Shown one piece after another: positions 1 to 9,363 of a stretch of 64,000 nucleotides of DNA (its first letter is position 1; each line of letters begins with the position of its first letter). The stretch lies in the NCBI GenBank assembly GCA_945861665.1, contig CAMAVS010000003.1, positions 186,001-250,000 of the forward strand, given 5' to 3'. The notes below the pieces were generated by a model. That model worked only from the letters and a program-made list of their open reading frames with translations, had not been told where the DNA came from and did no database searches. Position numbers and translations under genes: made by a program. The stretch comes from Chitinophaga pinensis. Lineage in GTDB: Bacteria > Bacteroidota > Bacteroidia > UBA4408.

Positions 1-15
1 GTAATAAAATAATCT

Positions 16-771
16 ATGAAGTTTATTGCGGTTATTCCTGCTCGTTATGCTTCTACTCGTTTTCCGGGTAAACCGCTTGCTGATATTAATGGTGTGTCGA
101 TGATTGAAAGGGTTTATAACCGAGCAAAAGAATCAAAAAATATAAGCAGAGTGATAGTTGCAACGGACGATGAGAGAATTGTTGACTGTGTTAAAAAATT
201 TGGTGGTGAGGTAATCATTACGGATGTAAATCACCAAAGTGGAACCGATCGCTGTGCTGAAGTTGCTCTTAAAATTGGCTTGAAGATACAGGATGTTGTT
301 ATAAATGTGCAAGGAGACGAACCCTATATTTATGCAGCCCATATCGATGAATTAACTACTTGTTTCGAAACTGCAAAGGACGAGTTGGCAACCCTGGTTT
401 CTGTCATAAAAAGTGAACACGATGTTGTAAATTCGAACGTAGTTAAGGCAATATTGAACAAGAACAATGAAGCAATTTATTTTAGTCGCGCTGCTGTGCC
501 ACACAAACGAAATGCTGAATTAAGCGAATGGCTGAAGCAAGGACATTACTATAAACATGTTGGTATTTATGGGTATAAGGTAAGTACACTTTTAAGTATA
601 ACTCAATTGGATAAAAGTTTTTTAGAACTAACCGAGTCTCTTGAGCAGTTACGCTGGATTGAAAATGGCTACAAAATTAAAGTAAAAATTGTGTCGTCAA
701 GCACTTATACGGCAATTGATTCACCTGCCGATATTGAGCTGTTGTTGAAGCAATTAAAAGAGGGAATATGA
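16..771 (+). CDS. kdsB: 3-deoxy-manno-octulosonate cytidylyltransferase (CMP-KDO synthetase)
   Basis: MKFIAVIPARYASTRFPGKPL N-terminal nucleotidyltransferase motif; NVQGDEP motif; 251 aa. Confidence 0.95.
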   Translation: MKFIAVIPARYASTRFPGKPLADINGVSMIERVYNRAKESKNISRVIVATDDERIVDCVKKFGGEVIITDVNHQSGTDRCAEVALKIGLKIQDVVINVQGDEPYIYAAHIDELTTCFETAKDELATLVSVIKSEHDVVNSNVVKAILNKNNEAIYFSRAAVPHKRNAELSEWLKQGHYYKHVGIYGYKVSTLLSITQLDKSFLELTESLEQLRWIENGYKIKVKIVSSSTYTAIDSPADIELLLKQLKEGI

Positions 772-836
772 CTTAAGTGGCTGATTATCAGGGCAATTTT
801 ATTGCTTAATTTTTAGTATTTTTGGTGTATAAATTT

Positions 837-1901
837 ATGAAATTAGATAGCCACATAAGAGACTTATTGTTTGAGCACGACTGTGTAGTTATTCCGGGCT
901 TCGGAGGCTTCGTTGCCAATTATGCCCCTGCTCGCATACATCCTACACAACATACTTTCGAACCTCCTTCCAAGAATATTTTATTCAATAAGAATTTAAC
1001 GAACAATGATGGTTTGCTTGCAAATAAAATAGCAGGTGTGGAAGGTTGTTCTTATCAGCAAGCACTTATCAATATACAAATGGGTGTTGATGAACTTAAT
1101 GCAAATTTAAGTGAGAGCAAGAAGATTGCCATTGAAGAAGTAGGTGTTTTATATTATGATATCGAAAAGAATCTTCAATTTACCATAGCAAACGGAGTGA
1201 ATTATTTGGTTGATTCTTTTGGACTTCCATCTTTTCATTCGTCTGCCATAAAACGCGAAAATATTTCACAACGTATTGAGAAGGAGTTTATCGATCGTGG
1301 TCCAATAAAACAAGAAATAAAAAAGGTCAATTACAAAAAGGTTATTCCATATGTTGTTCTTTTGCCTATTTTGTTTCTAATGGTTTGGATACCGCTAAAA
1401 ACAGATTTATTGCATCAGGTAAATTATTCAAATTTGAATCCTTTTGCCGAAAAGGAACAGGCCTTATACAAGGAATCGAAGAGTGAATCCTTGCCTGAAT
1501 TACCGAAATTTACAGCAATAGAATCCATAGAAGCGGATGATACATTAAAATACAAGCCTTATTTTATTTCGGATAATACAACAACACCTATTACCATCAA
1601 ATTGTTTGAGGCTGTTGCCGACTCAACGAGTACGGTTGCTAAATCTGTTTTCCCGATAATTCAAGAATCTCAATCCACAAAGCAGTATTATATAATTGCA
1701 GGTTGTTTTAAGGAAGCCGAAAATGCAAACAAATTGTTGGAGAAATTAAAGTCGGAAGGCTATGCCGCATCCATTGTGGATACTACTTCCGGTGGACTAA
1801 TACGAGTTTGTTTTAGTGGACACAGCACAATGAATGAAGCCTTGAAGAGTATCGGGAAAATACAAGCATCCGGTACCAATGCTTGGTTATTGTCTATTTA
1901 A
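837..1901 (+). CDS. HU-CCDC81-like plus SPOR domain protein
   Basis: MKLDSHIRDLLFEHDCVVIPGFGGFVANYAPA..NNDGLLANKIA matches the Bacteroidota HU-CCDC81 family; one TM segment; C-terminal YYIIAGCFKEAENANKLLEKLKSEGY SPOR-like. ORF track start (822, TTG) overlaps a TATTTTTG promoter-like motif, so ATG 837 is preferred. Confidence 0.85.
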   Translation: MKLDSHIRDLLFEHDCVVIPGFGGFVANYAPARIHPTQHTFEPPSKNILFNKNLTNNDGLLANKIAGVEGCSYQQALINIQMGVDELNANLSESKKIAIEEVGVLYYDIEKNLQFTIANGVNYLVDSFGLPSFHSSAIKRENISQRIEKEFIDRGPIKQEIKKVNYKKVIPYVVLLPILFLMVWIPLKTDLLHQVNYSNLNPFAEKEQALYKESKSESLPELPKFTAIESIEADDTLKYKPYFISDNTTTPITIKLFEAVADSTSTVAKSVFPIIQESQSTKQYYIIAGCFKEAENANKLLEKLKSEGYAASIVDTTSGGLIRVCFSGHSTMNEALKSIGKIQASGTNAWLLSI

Positions 1902-2467
1902 TTATTTTCTTTACTGATATCCCCATCACTTTCTGCCTTTTCTCTTCCTCTCTTGTAAATTTTTATTGCCAACAATAAGGTTACTGCAAAAACAACAAAG
2001 CCAAGCATTCCCCAAATTAAACCGGTGTTACTTTTAAGTACAATTAAAAATACAATGGCGACTAAAAACAAGGTAGCCAATTCATTCCACATACGAAGTT
2101 TAAAAGATGAATATTTTATGTTGTTTTTTTGTAATTGTTTGAACATAACGTGACATTCAATATGGTACAATACCAATCCGCCTACAAAACATAATTTTAA
2201 AATAAAATATGCTTGAGTTAAAAAGATGGGTACTTCCCAAAGCATCCAACCGCCCAGTATCAAAGTAATTATCATTGATGGCCAAGTAATACCATACCAC
2301 AATCGTTTTTCCATTAATTTATATTGGGTTTGAAGTATGCTTTTTTCGGGTTCTTCCTTTTTTTCGGCTTCTGTATGGTAAATAAATAAGCGAACGATAT
2401 AAAATAGTCCTGCAAACCAAGTAACAACAAAAATAATGTGTAAGGCTTTTAAGTATTCAAAAGGCAT
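1898..2467 (-). CDS. hemJ: HemJ-like/CopD-family integral membrane protein (putative protoporphyrinogen oxidase)
   Basis: MPFEYLKALHIIFVVTWFAGLFYIVRLFIYHTEA..LMEKRLWYGITWPSM, typical of the HemJ (UPF0093) family. Confidence 0.8.
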   Translation of the reverse strand: MPFEYLKALHIIFVVTWFAGLFYIVRLFIYHTEAEKKEEPEKSILQTQYKLMEKRLWYGITWPSMIITLILGGWMLWEVPIFLTQAYFILKLCFVGGLVLYHIECHVMFKQLQKNNIKYSSFKLRMWNELATLFLVAIVFLIVLKSNTGLIWGMLGFVVFAVTLLLAIKIYKRGREKAESDGDISKENN

Positions 2468-2550
2468 ATAGATATTTTTTACAAATGTACACTATTTAGC
2501 TCTTTAATGTGCGTATCAATGTATGATTGTAACTATAAATTATAAAACAA

Positions 2551-2558
2551 TATCTTTG
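2551..2558 (+). promoter_or_regulatory. putative Bacteroidota -7 element TATCTTTG
   Basis: Exact TAnnTTTG; ATTG at 2526-2529 sits 21 bp upstream as possible -33 element. Confidence 0.45.
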
Positions 2559-3091
2559 TGAAAAACATACTTATGGCACTTAATCCACGCAACGCAAAAG
2601 ATTCCTTAACAATAACTACCGAACACGTATTGCCCAATGATACCAATCACATTGGTAATTTGTTTGGAGGACGTTTATTACAGTGGATGGATACTACTGC
2701 AGCTATTTCAGCTCACAGACACTGTAAAAGAGTGTGTGTTACTGCAACTGTTAACAATGTTTCGTTTAATAAACCAATAAAACAGGGTAGTATTGTAACA
2801 TTGGAAGCAAAGGTTTCACGTACGTTTAATACCAGTATGGAAGTGTTTATTGATGTGTGGGTTGAGGATCCTGTTACGAGCGAACGAACAAAATGCAACG
2901 AGGCCATTTATACTTTTGTTGCCATCGACCAAAATGGTTCGCCTTTGCCCGTTCCTCCTGTTGTTCCCGAAACAGAAGAGGAAAAGTCTCGCTACGAAGG
3001 CGCTCTGCGTAGAAGGCAGTTAGCTTTGATTTTAGCAGGTAGAATGAAGCCGGACGATGCTACCGAATTAAAAGCATTGTTTGGTAAATAG
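2558..3091 (+). CDS. acyl-CoA thioesterase (hotdog fold); start may be ATG at 2573
   Basis: NHIGNLFGGRLLQWMDTTAAISAHRHC hotdog thioesterase motif. Confidence 0.85.
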   Translation: MKNILMALNPRNAKDSLTITTEHVLPNDTNHIGNLFGGRLLQWMDTTAAISAHRHCKRVCVTATVNNVSFNKPIKQGSIVTLEAKVSRTFNTSMEVFIDVWVEDPVTSERTKCNEAIYTFVAIDQNGSPLPVPPVVPETEEEKSRYEGALRRRQLALILAGRMKPDDATELKALFGK

Positions 3092-3096
3092 ATTAT

Positions 3097-3612
3097 TCAA
3101 ACAACAATCTTTTTTCTGCGCAATTCACCTAAAACATTATTTAGTTCGTCCATTTTGATTGTTCTAAATAACACTTTCTTACCGTTTTTCAATTCAAATT
3201 GCAATCCTTTATTGCCTGATACATTATAGGCTCTTCCATTATCACTAAGTAAACCCTTTATTCCCCAGCCCCCATATTCCCATAATGGCCGATATTTTCT
3301 GGTATATACTTTTTCTACATCGTCCCATTTAATTTCTTTTTTGCTCTAGTGAAATGGAAAAAAGCGATACCTAAATCCCTCTTCATTTATTTCAGTTTCC
3401 AGTTTTAAAATTCTGAAGAGCAATGTGGCAAAGCCAAAAGGAGCTAGTGTAGTTAAAATTAGCATCGTATTTGAAACAGGTTTGTTTCCGAAAGGAATCC
3501 CTAAAATTATTTGTTGATAGACTGCCCAAACAGAAATTCCTAATAGAAATATGAGTAAGGCATAAATCCACCATTGATTGAATCGTTTGCTTTCTTTAAA
3601 CTGCATTTCCAT
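3097..3612 (-). pseudogene. small two-TM protein with PH-like C-terminal half, interrupted by one in-frame TAG at 3346-3348
   Basis: Frame reads MEMQFKESKRFNQWWIYALL...EEGFRYRFFPFH*SKKEIKWDDVEKVYTRKYRPLWEYGGWGIKGLLSDNGRAYNVSGNKGLQFELKNGKKVLFRTIKMDELNNVLGELRRKKIVV* with no frame change across the TAG; resembles a Bacteroidota DUF6141-type family. Confidence 0.75.
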
Positions 3613-3748
3613 AGCGAAGAGTTAAAGGTTCAAAATTAGGATTTTATGTCTAGTTATCGGTGATATTATCGGTAAAAAATGGCTTTAAAATTCGCTTTTT
3701 AATAGTAACTTCGCAGCATTGTGAAACAGATAAAATATTCAATCGTAA

Positions 3749-6565
3749 ATGCCAAAAGATAATTCAATAAAATCGGTCCTGATAATTGGCAGTGGTCCCA
3801 TTGTAATTGGGCAAGCCTGTGAATTTGATTACAGTGGGTCGCAGGCTGCAAAATCGCTGAAAGAAGAAGGGATTGAGGTTACACTTATTAATTCGAATCC
3901 GGCTACGATTATGACAGATAAAGTAACTGCCGATAATATTTATTTATTGCCACTTACTGTACAATCTATTCAACAAATATTAAAGGAAAGAAAGATTGAT
4001 GCCGTATTGCCTACTATGGGCGGTCAAACTGCCTTAAATTTAGCAATGAAATGCGATGAAATGGGTGTTTGGAAAAAGTACAACGTTCGTATGATAGGGG
4101 TTGACGTAGATGCCATAGTAATAACAGAAGACAGAGACAAGTTTCGCAATAGAATGAATGAGATTGGGGTGAATTCGGCTCCTTCCAAAATTGCAAAATC
4201 CTTTTTAGAGGGAAAAGAAGTTGCACAAGAATTTGGTTTTCCATTGGTAATTCGCCCTTCGTTTACCTTGGGTGGAAGTGGTGGAGCGGTGGTATATAAA
4301 AAGGAGGAGTTTGATGCGGCACTAAATCGTGGTTTACATACTTCACCGATACACGAAGTGTTAATTGATAAAGCTGTATTGGGTTGGAAAGAATTTGAGT
4401 TAGAATTGTTGCGCGATGCTGCCGATAATGTTGCTATCATTTGTTCGATAGAAAATTTTGACCCTATGGGAGTGCATACAGGCGACAGTATCACTATTGC
4501 TCCTGCGCAAACATTAAGTGATACAACCTATCAAAAAATGCGTACAATGGCCATTAAGATGATGCGTTCCATAGGTAATTTTGCAGGTGGTTGTAATGTA
4601 CAGTTTGCAGTAAGTGACGATGAAAACGAAGATATTATTGCCATAGAAATAAATCCGCGTGTATCCCGTTCATCTGCATTGGCAAGTAAAGCAACAGGTT
4701 ACCCCATTGCTCGTATTGCTGCTAAATTAGCAATCGGTTACAATTTGGATGAATTACAAAATCAAATTACAAAATCAACATCGGCTTATTTTGAGCCAAC
4801 TTTGGATTATGTGATTGTGAAAATACCTCGTTGGAACTTTGATAAATTTAAAGGTGCAAATCGCGAACTTGGTTTTCAAATGAAATCGGTGGGAGAGGTG
4901 ATGGCAATAGGACGAACGTTTCAAGAAGCCTTGCAAAAAGCTTGTCAGTCATTGGAAATAAAGCGTAACGGATTAGGTGCTGATGGAAAAGAAGTACGCA
5001 ATCAAAGTGAATTATTAAAAAGTTTAGAGCGCCCAAGTTGGAACCGATTGTTTCACATTTATGATGCAATGAAGTTAGGAATTGCATTCAATACCATTCA
5101 AAAACTAACTCGAATAGATCCTTGGTTTCTTTCTCAAATAGAGGAATTGGTAGTGCTTGAAAGGGAGATTGAAAGATTCAGTTTGACTACGATTCCGCGT
5201 GATTTGTTATACACAGCAAAGCAAAAAGGATATGCTGATAGGCAAGTTGCACATTTATTAAAATGTTTCGAAAGTGAAGTGTTTATTAAGCGAATAGAGA
5301 TGGGTATTAAACGTGTTTATAAAATGGTTGATACTTGTGCTGCTGAATTTGAAGCTAAAACACCGTATTACTATTCTACTTTTGAGGATGAAAACGAAAG
5401 CATTCCTTCCGACAAAAAGAAAGTGATTGTGTTAGGCAGCGGACCGAATCGCATTGGACAAGGAATTGAATTCGATTACAGTTGTGTGCACGGAATACTT
5501 GCTGCCAAAGAATGTGGTTATGAAACAATTATGATTAATTGTAATCCAGAAACCGTTTCAACGGATTTTAGTACTGCCGATAAACTTTATTTTGAGCCGG
5601 TTTTTTGGGAACATATTTACGATATTATTTTAAATGAAAAGCCTGAAGGTGTTATTGTTCAGTTAGGCGGGCAAACAGCGTTAAAGCTTGCTGAAAAATT
5701 AGACAGATATGGTATTAAAATATTGGGAACATCCTTTAAAGCATTAGATTTAGCCGAAGATAGAGGTAGCTTTTCTACCTTGTTAAAGGATAATAACATT
5801 CCTTATCCAAAGTTTGGTGTGATTGAGGATGCTGAACAAGCCGTTCGTTTGTCTCGCGAATTGGGTTATCCGTTACTAGTTAGACCATCTTATGTGTTGG
5901 GTGGACAAGGAATGAAGATTGTTATCAATGAACAGGAATTGGAGCAGCACGTTGTAAATATTTTGCGCGATATACCCGATAATAAAGTATTGTTGGATCA
6001 CTTTTTAGAAGGCGCTATTGAAGCGGAAGCTGATGCTATTTGTGATGGCAAGGATGTTTACATTATTGGCATAATGGAGCACATTGAGCCTGCCGGAATT
6101 CACTCAGGTGATTCATATGCCGTATTGCCGCCATTCGATTTGAGTGAAAATGTAATGAAGCAAATAGAGCAGTATACTAAAACCATTGCACTGGCGTTAG
6201 AAACTGTGGGTTTAATTAATATTCAGTTTGCCATTAAAGACGAAATAGTGTACATCATTGAAGCGAATCCACGTGCATCGCGAACTGTTCCTTTTATTGC
6301 GAAAGCCTACGATGAGCCTTATGTGAATTATGCAACAAAAGTAATGCTAGGTGAAAAAAAAGTAAAGGATTTTAAATTCAATCCGCGCAAAAAAGGTTAT
6401 GCCATTAAGATTCCTGTTTTTTCGTATGAAAAATTTCCTGAGGTAACAAAGGAGTTAGGACCTGAAATGAAGTCGACCGGGGAAGCAATTTATTTTATTG
6501 ATGACTTAACAGATGAGTATTTCCATACCATCTATTCAGAACGTAATTTGTATTTAAGTAAATAA
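3749..6565 (+). CDS. carB: carbamoyl-phosphate synthase large subunit
   Basis: [25 protein letters not shown] and internally duplicated [26 protein letters not shown]-grasp halves; 938 aa. Confidence 0.96.
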   Translation: MPKDNSIKSVLIIGSGPIVIGQACEFDYSGSQAAKSLKEEGIEVTLINSNPATIMTDKVTADNIYLLPLTVQSIQQILKERKIDAVLPTMGGQTALNLAMKCDEMGVWKKYNVRMIGVDVDAIVITEDRDKFRNRMNEIGVNSAPSKIAKSFLEGKEVAQEFGFPLVIRPSFTLGGSGGAVVYKKEEFDAALNRGLHTSPIHEVLIDKAVLGWKEFELELLRDAADNVAIICSIENFDPMGVHTGDSITIAPAQTLSDTTYQKMRTMAIKMMRSIGNFAGGCNVQFAVSDDENEDIIAIEINPRVSRSSALASKATGYPIARIAAKLAIGYNLDELQNQITKSTSAYFEPTLDYVIVKIPRWNFDKFKGANRELGFQMKSVGEVMAIGRTFQEALQKACQSLEIKRNGLGADGKEVRNQSELLKSLERPSWNRLFHIYDAMKLGIAFNTIQKLTRIDPWFLSQIEELVVLEREIERFSLTTIPRDLLYTAKQKGYADRQVAHLLKCFESEVFIKRIEMGIKRVYKMVDTCAAEFEAKTPYYYSTFEDENESIPSDKKKVIVLGSGPNRIGQGIEFDYSCVHGILAAKECGYETIMINCNPETVSTDFSTADKLYFEPVFWEHIYDIILNEKPEGVIVQLGGQTALKLAEKLDRYGIKILGTSFKALDLAEDRGSFSTLLKDNNIPYPKFGVIEDAEQAVRLSRELGYPLLVRPSYVLGGQGMKIVINEQELEQHVVNILRDIPDNKVLLDHFLEGAIEAEADAICDGKDVYIIGIMEHIEPAGIHSGDSYAVLPPFDLSENVMKQIEQYTKTIALALETVGLINIQFAIKDEIVYIIEANPRASRTVPFIAKAYDEPYVNYATKVMLGEKKVKDFKFNPRKKGYAIKIPVFSYEKFPEVTKELGPEMKSTGEAIYFIDDLTDEYFHTIYSERNLYLSK

Positions 6566-6567
6566 AA

Positions 6568-6792
6568 ATGCAGGAATTTATTTTAACATTGGTTATTGTT
6601 TTCGTTCTATTCAGAATATTTAGCAGCAACTCTTCTTCATCAAGGAGTAGCTTTAATTTTACTCAAAATAATTACAATCAAAAGCAAGATAAAAGTGAAG
6701 AGGCAGGGAAAGTTTCTATTAATAAGCCCGATTCAAATCTTTCAAAAAATAAGGACATAGGTGAATACGTTGATTACGAAGAAGTAAAATAA
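6568..6792 (+). CDS. DUF4834-like small membrane protein
   Basis: N-terminal TM, low-complexity Ser/Asn linker, C-terminal GEYVDYEEVK. Confidence 0.6.
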   Translation: MQEFILTLVIVFVLFRIFSSNSSSSRSSFNFTQNNYNQKQDKSEEAGKVSINKPDSNLSKNKDIGEYVDYEEVK

Positions 6793-6813
6793 TAACCACA
6801 ATTCATTTGAAAT

Positions 6814-9354
6814 ATGAAAAATATAGATTTTAAAAAATTACTTCCCCACTTTTTTGCAGTATTATTTTTTGCTGTTATTACATTGGCTTATTTTTCTCCT
6901 TTATGGGAATTCCCATTTTCACATGGGGAAGCTAAAAAGATAAAGCAGGGCGATATTGTGAACTTTACAGGTATGTCGAAGGAGATTGTGGACTTTAGAA
7001 AAGAAAAGGGTCAAGAACCGCTTTGGACAAATTCGATGTTCGGAGGTATGCCGGCTTATCAAATTTCGGTTGCATATCCATCTAACTTACTTCCATTTTT
7101 TCGTGGAATACTTACATTGGGATTACCATTTCCTGCAAGCATATTGTTTTTATGCCTCATCGGTTTTTATATCTTGCTTATTACTTTTAGAATAGAACCA
7201 CTGTTGTCGGCTGCCGGAGCAATTGCCTTTTCATTTTCATCCTATTTTTTCATACTCATTGAGGCCGGGCATAATACAAAAGGTTTAGCAATTGCTTTCA
7301 TGGCTCCTGTTATTGCTGGTGTAATACTCACCTATCGGGGAAGGGTGTATTTGGGTGCCGCGATTACAGCTTTATTTTTATCACTTGAAATATTGGCGAA
7401 CCACTTACAAATTACTTATTATCTGTTGTTTATATTGCTTGCCTTAGCTGCTATTGAATTGTATGATGCAATAAAAAATAAGCATATTTCGCAGTTTGTT
7501 AAGCAATCGGCTTTTTTGGTAGTTGCGGCTATTTTGGCAATTGGTCCGAATATTACCAATTTATTAGCCACAGCGGAATACGGTAAATATACTACGCGTG
7601 GTCAGTCGGAGCTTACTGAAAATGCTGATAATAAAACTACAGGCTTAGATAGAGATTATGCAACTCAATGGAGTTATGGTGTTGGAGAAAGTTTTTCTTT
7701 GATGATTCCAAATTTTAAAGGTGGAGCATCGGGAGCAATAAATACGAATAAAGATAATAAGTCGGCCCTAGAAAATGTTGACCCACAATTTCGTGAGTAC
7801 GTTGGAAATATTGACCAATATTGGGGCGATCAACCCTTTACATCAGGTCCTGTTTATGTAAGCGCCATTATTTGTTTCCTATTTATGTTGGGTATGTTTT
7901 TTATTGAAGGTCCTATAAAATGGTGGCTTCTTTCTATAACTGTACTTTCTATTATGCTTTCGTGGGGTAACAACTTTATGCCTTTAACAGATTTCTTTTT
8001 AGATTATGTACCCGGTTATAATAAATTTAGGGCAGTATCAATGATACTGGTAATAGCAGAATTAGCGATACCTTTATTAGCCATACTAGCCATTAAAAAG
8101 ATTGTTGAAAAGCCTGACATCATAAAAGAAAAGCGTAAACAGGTTTATATTGCCTTAGGCTCAACTGCCGGCTTGTGTTTGTTATTTTATTTAATGCCGG
8201 GTATGTTTTTCGATTTCTTTAAAGCAGGTGAATACGATGATATAACGCAACAATTAAAAAAGAGTAAACTGAGTGAAGAGCAAATATCTATCTTTTTGAG
8301 CGGTGTTCAAGAAGCTCGAACAAGCATATTTGATGCCGATGTGTTACGAAGTTTATTTCTTATTTTATTAAGTGCAGCAACATTGTTTTTGTATTCGTTT
8401 AGTAAAATTGGGAAGAGTCTATTGTATGGGGTATTGTTTTTATTGATATTAGGCGACATGTGGTTGGTAAATAAAAGATACCTTAACAAGGATAGTTTTG
8501 TTACGAAGTCGAAAATGGAAAATCCATTCACTGCTTCTCAAGCCGATAATTTTATATTGGAAGATAAAGAGCCAGGCTTTAGGGTGCTTAACCTAAGCGT
8601 GAGTACTTTTAATGATGCCAGCACATCGTATTTTCATAAATCTATTGGTGGTTATCACGGTGCTAAATTAAAACGTTATCAAGAGTTAATTGATCACCAA
8701 TTGCAAAACAATATTCAGGCAACTATTGCAACTTTAAAGGATACAACAAGAACTTCTAACATCAATGCCACCCTTGCATCACTTCAAGGGGTTAATATGT
8801 TAAACACTAAATACATCATTTACAATCCTGATGCAGCCCCTTTAAAAAACCCGAACGCTTGTGGCAGTGCTTGGTTTGTGAAAAAATACAAGTTTGTGAA
8901 TAATTCGGATGAAGAAATAAAAGCATTGGAGACTGTAAAATTAAAAGAAGAGGTGTTGGTGGATAAGCGTTACGAAGCCGATTTAGCTGGTTTCTCTCCA
9001 TCATTTGATTCAACTTCAACCATTAAATTGGTGAGCTATGAGCCGAATCACTTAGTGTATGAATCGAAAACAAGCAAGGAACAACTGGCTGTTTTTTCTG
9101 AAATATATTACGACAAAGGATGGAATGTATATATTGATGGCGAAGCTAAAACCTATTTTAGGGGTGATTATTTGTTACGATCTATGAAAGTACCCGCTGG
9201 AAATCATAAAATAGAATTCAAGTTTGAACCAACAGTTTATAGTTCAGGTGAAAAGGTTGCATTGATAAGCAGCATCATATTGATTTTAGGATTAATTGCA
9301 GGCATTGCATTGGATATGAGAAGTAAAAATAAGGTCGTTACACAACAAGCATAA
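6814..9354 (+). CDS. YfhO-family multi-pass membrane protein (GT-C-like)
   Basis: Many TM segments; C-terminal YDKGWNVYIDGE..YFRGDYLLRSMKVPAGNHKIEFKFEP, typical of YfhO. Confidence 0.85.
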   Translation: MKNIDFKKLLPHFFAVLFFAVITLAYFSPLWEFPFSHGEAKKIKQGDIVNFTGMSKEIVDFRKEKGQEPLWTNSMFGGMPAYQISVAYPSNLLPFFRGILTLGLPFPASILFLCLIGFYILLITFRIEPLLSAAGAIAFSFSSYFFILIEAGHNTKGLAIAFMAPVIAGVILTYRGRVYLGAAITALFLSLEILANHLQITYYLLFILLALAAIELYDAIKNKHISQFVKQSAFLVVAAILAIGPNITNLLATAEYGKYTTRGQSELTENADNKTTGLDRDYATQWSYGVGESFSLMIPNFKGGASGAINTNKDNKSALENVDPQFREYVGNIDQYWGDQPFTSGPVYVSAIICFLFMLGMFFIEGPIKWWLLSITVLSIMLSWGNNFMPLTDFFLDYVPGYNKFRAVSMILVIAELAIPLLAILAIKKIVEKPDIIKEKRKQVYIALGSTAGLCLLFYLMPGMFFDFFKAGEYDDITQQLKKSKLSEEQISIFLSGVQEARTSIFDADVLRSLFLILLSAATLFLYSFSKIGKSLLYGVLFLLILGDMWLVNKRYLNKDSFVTKSKMENPFTASQADNFILEDKEPGFRVLNLSVSTFNDASTSYFHKSIGGYHGAKLKRYQELIDHQLQNNIQATIATLKDTTRTSNINATLASLQGVNMLNTKYIIYNPDAAPLKNPNACGSAWFVKKYKFVNNSDEEIKALETVKLKEEVLVDKRYEADLAGFSPSFDSTSTIKLVSYEPNHLVYESKTSKEQLAVFSEIYYDKGWNVYIDGEAKTYFRGDYLLRSMKVPAGNHKIEFKFEPTVYSSGEKVALISSIILILGLIAGIALDMRSKNKVVTQQA

Positions 9355-9363
9355 GAAAGGTAT

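Noticed and set aside
4014-5087. Minus-strand ORFs opposite carB (4014-4244, 4024-4494, 4848-5087)
   Set aside because: Shadow ORFs antisense to a strongly conserved gene; low-complexity translations with no motif
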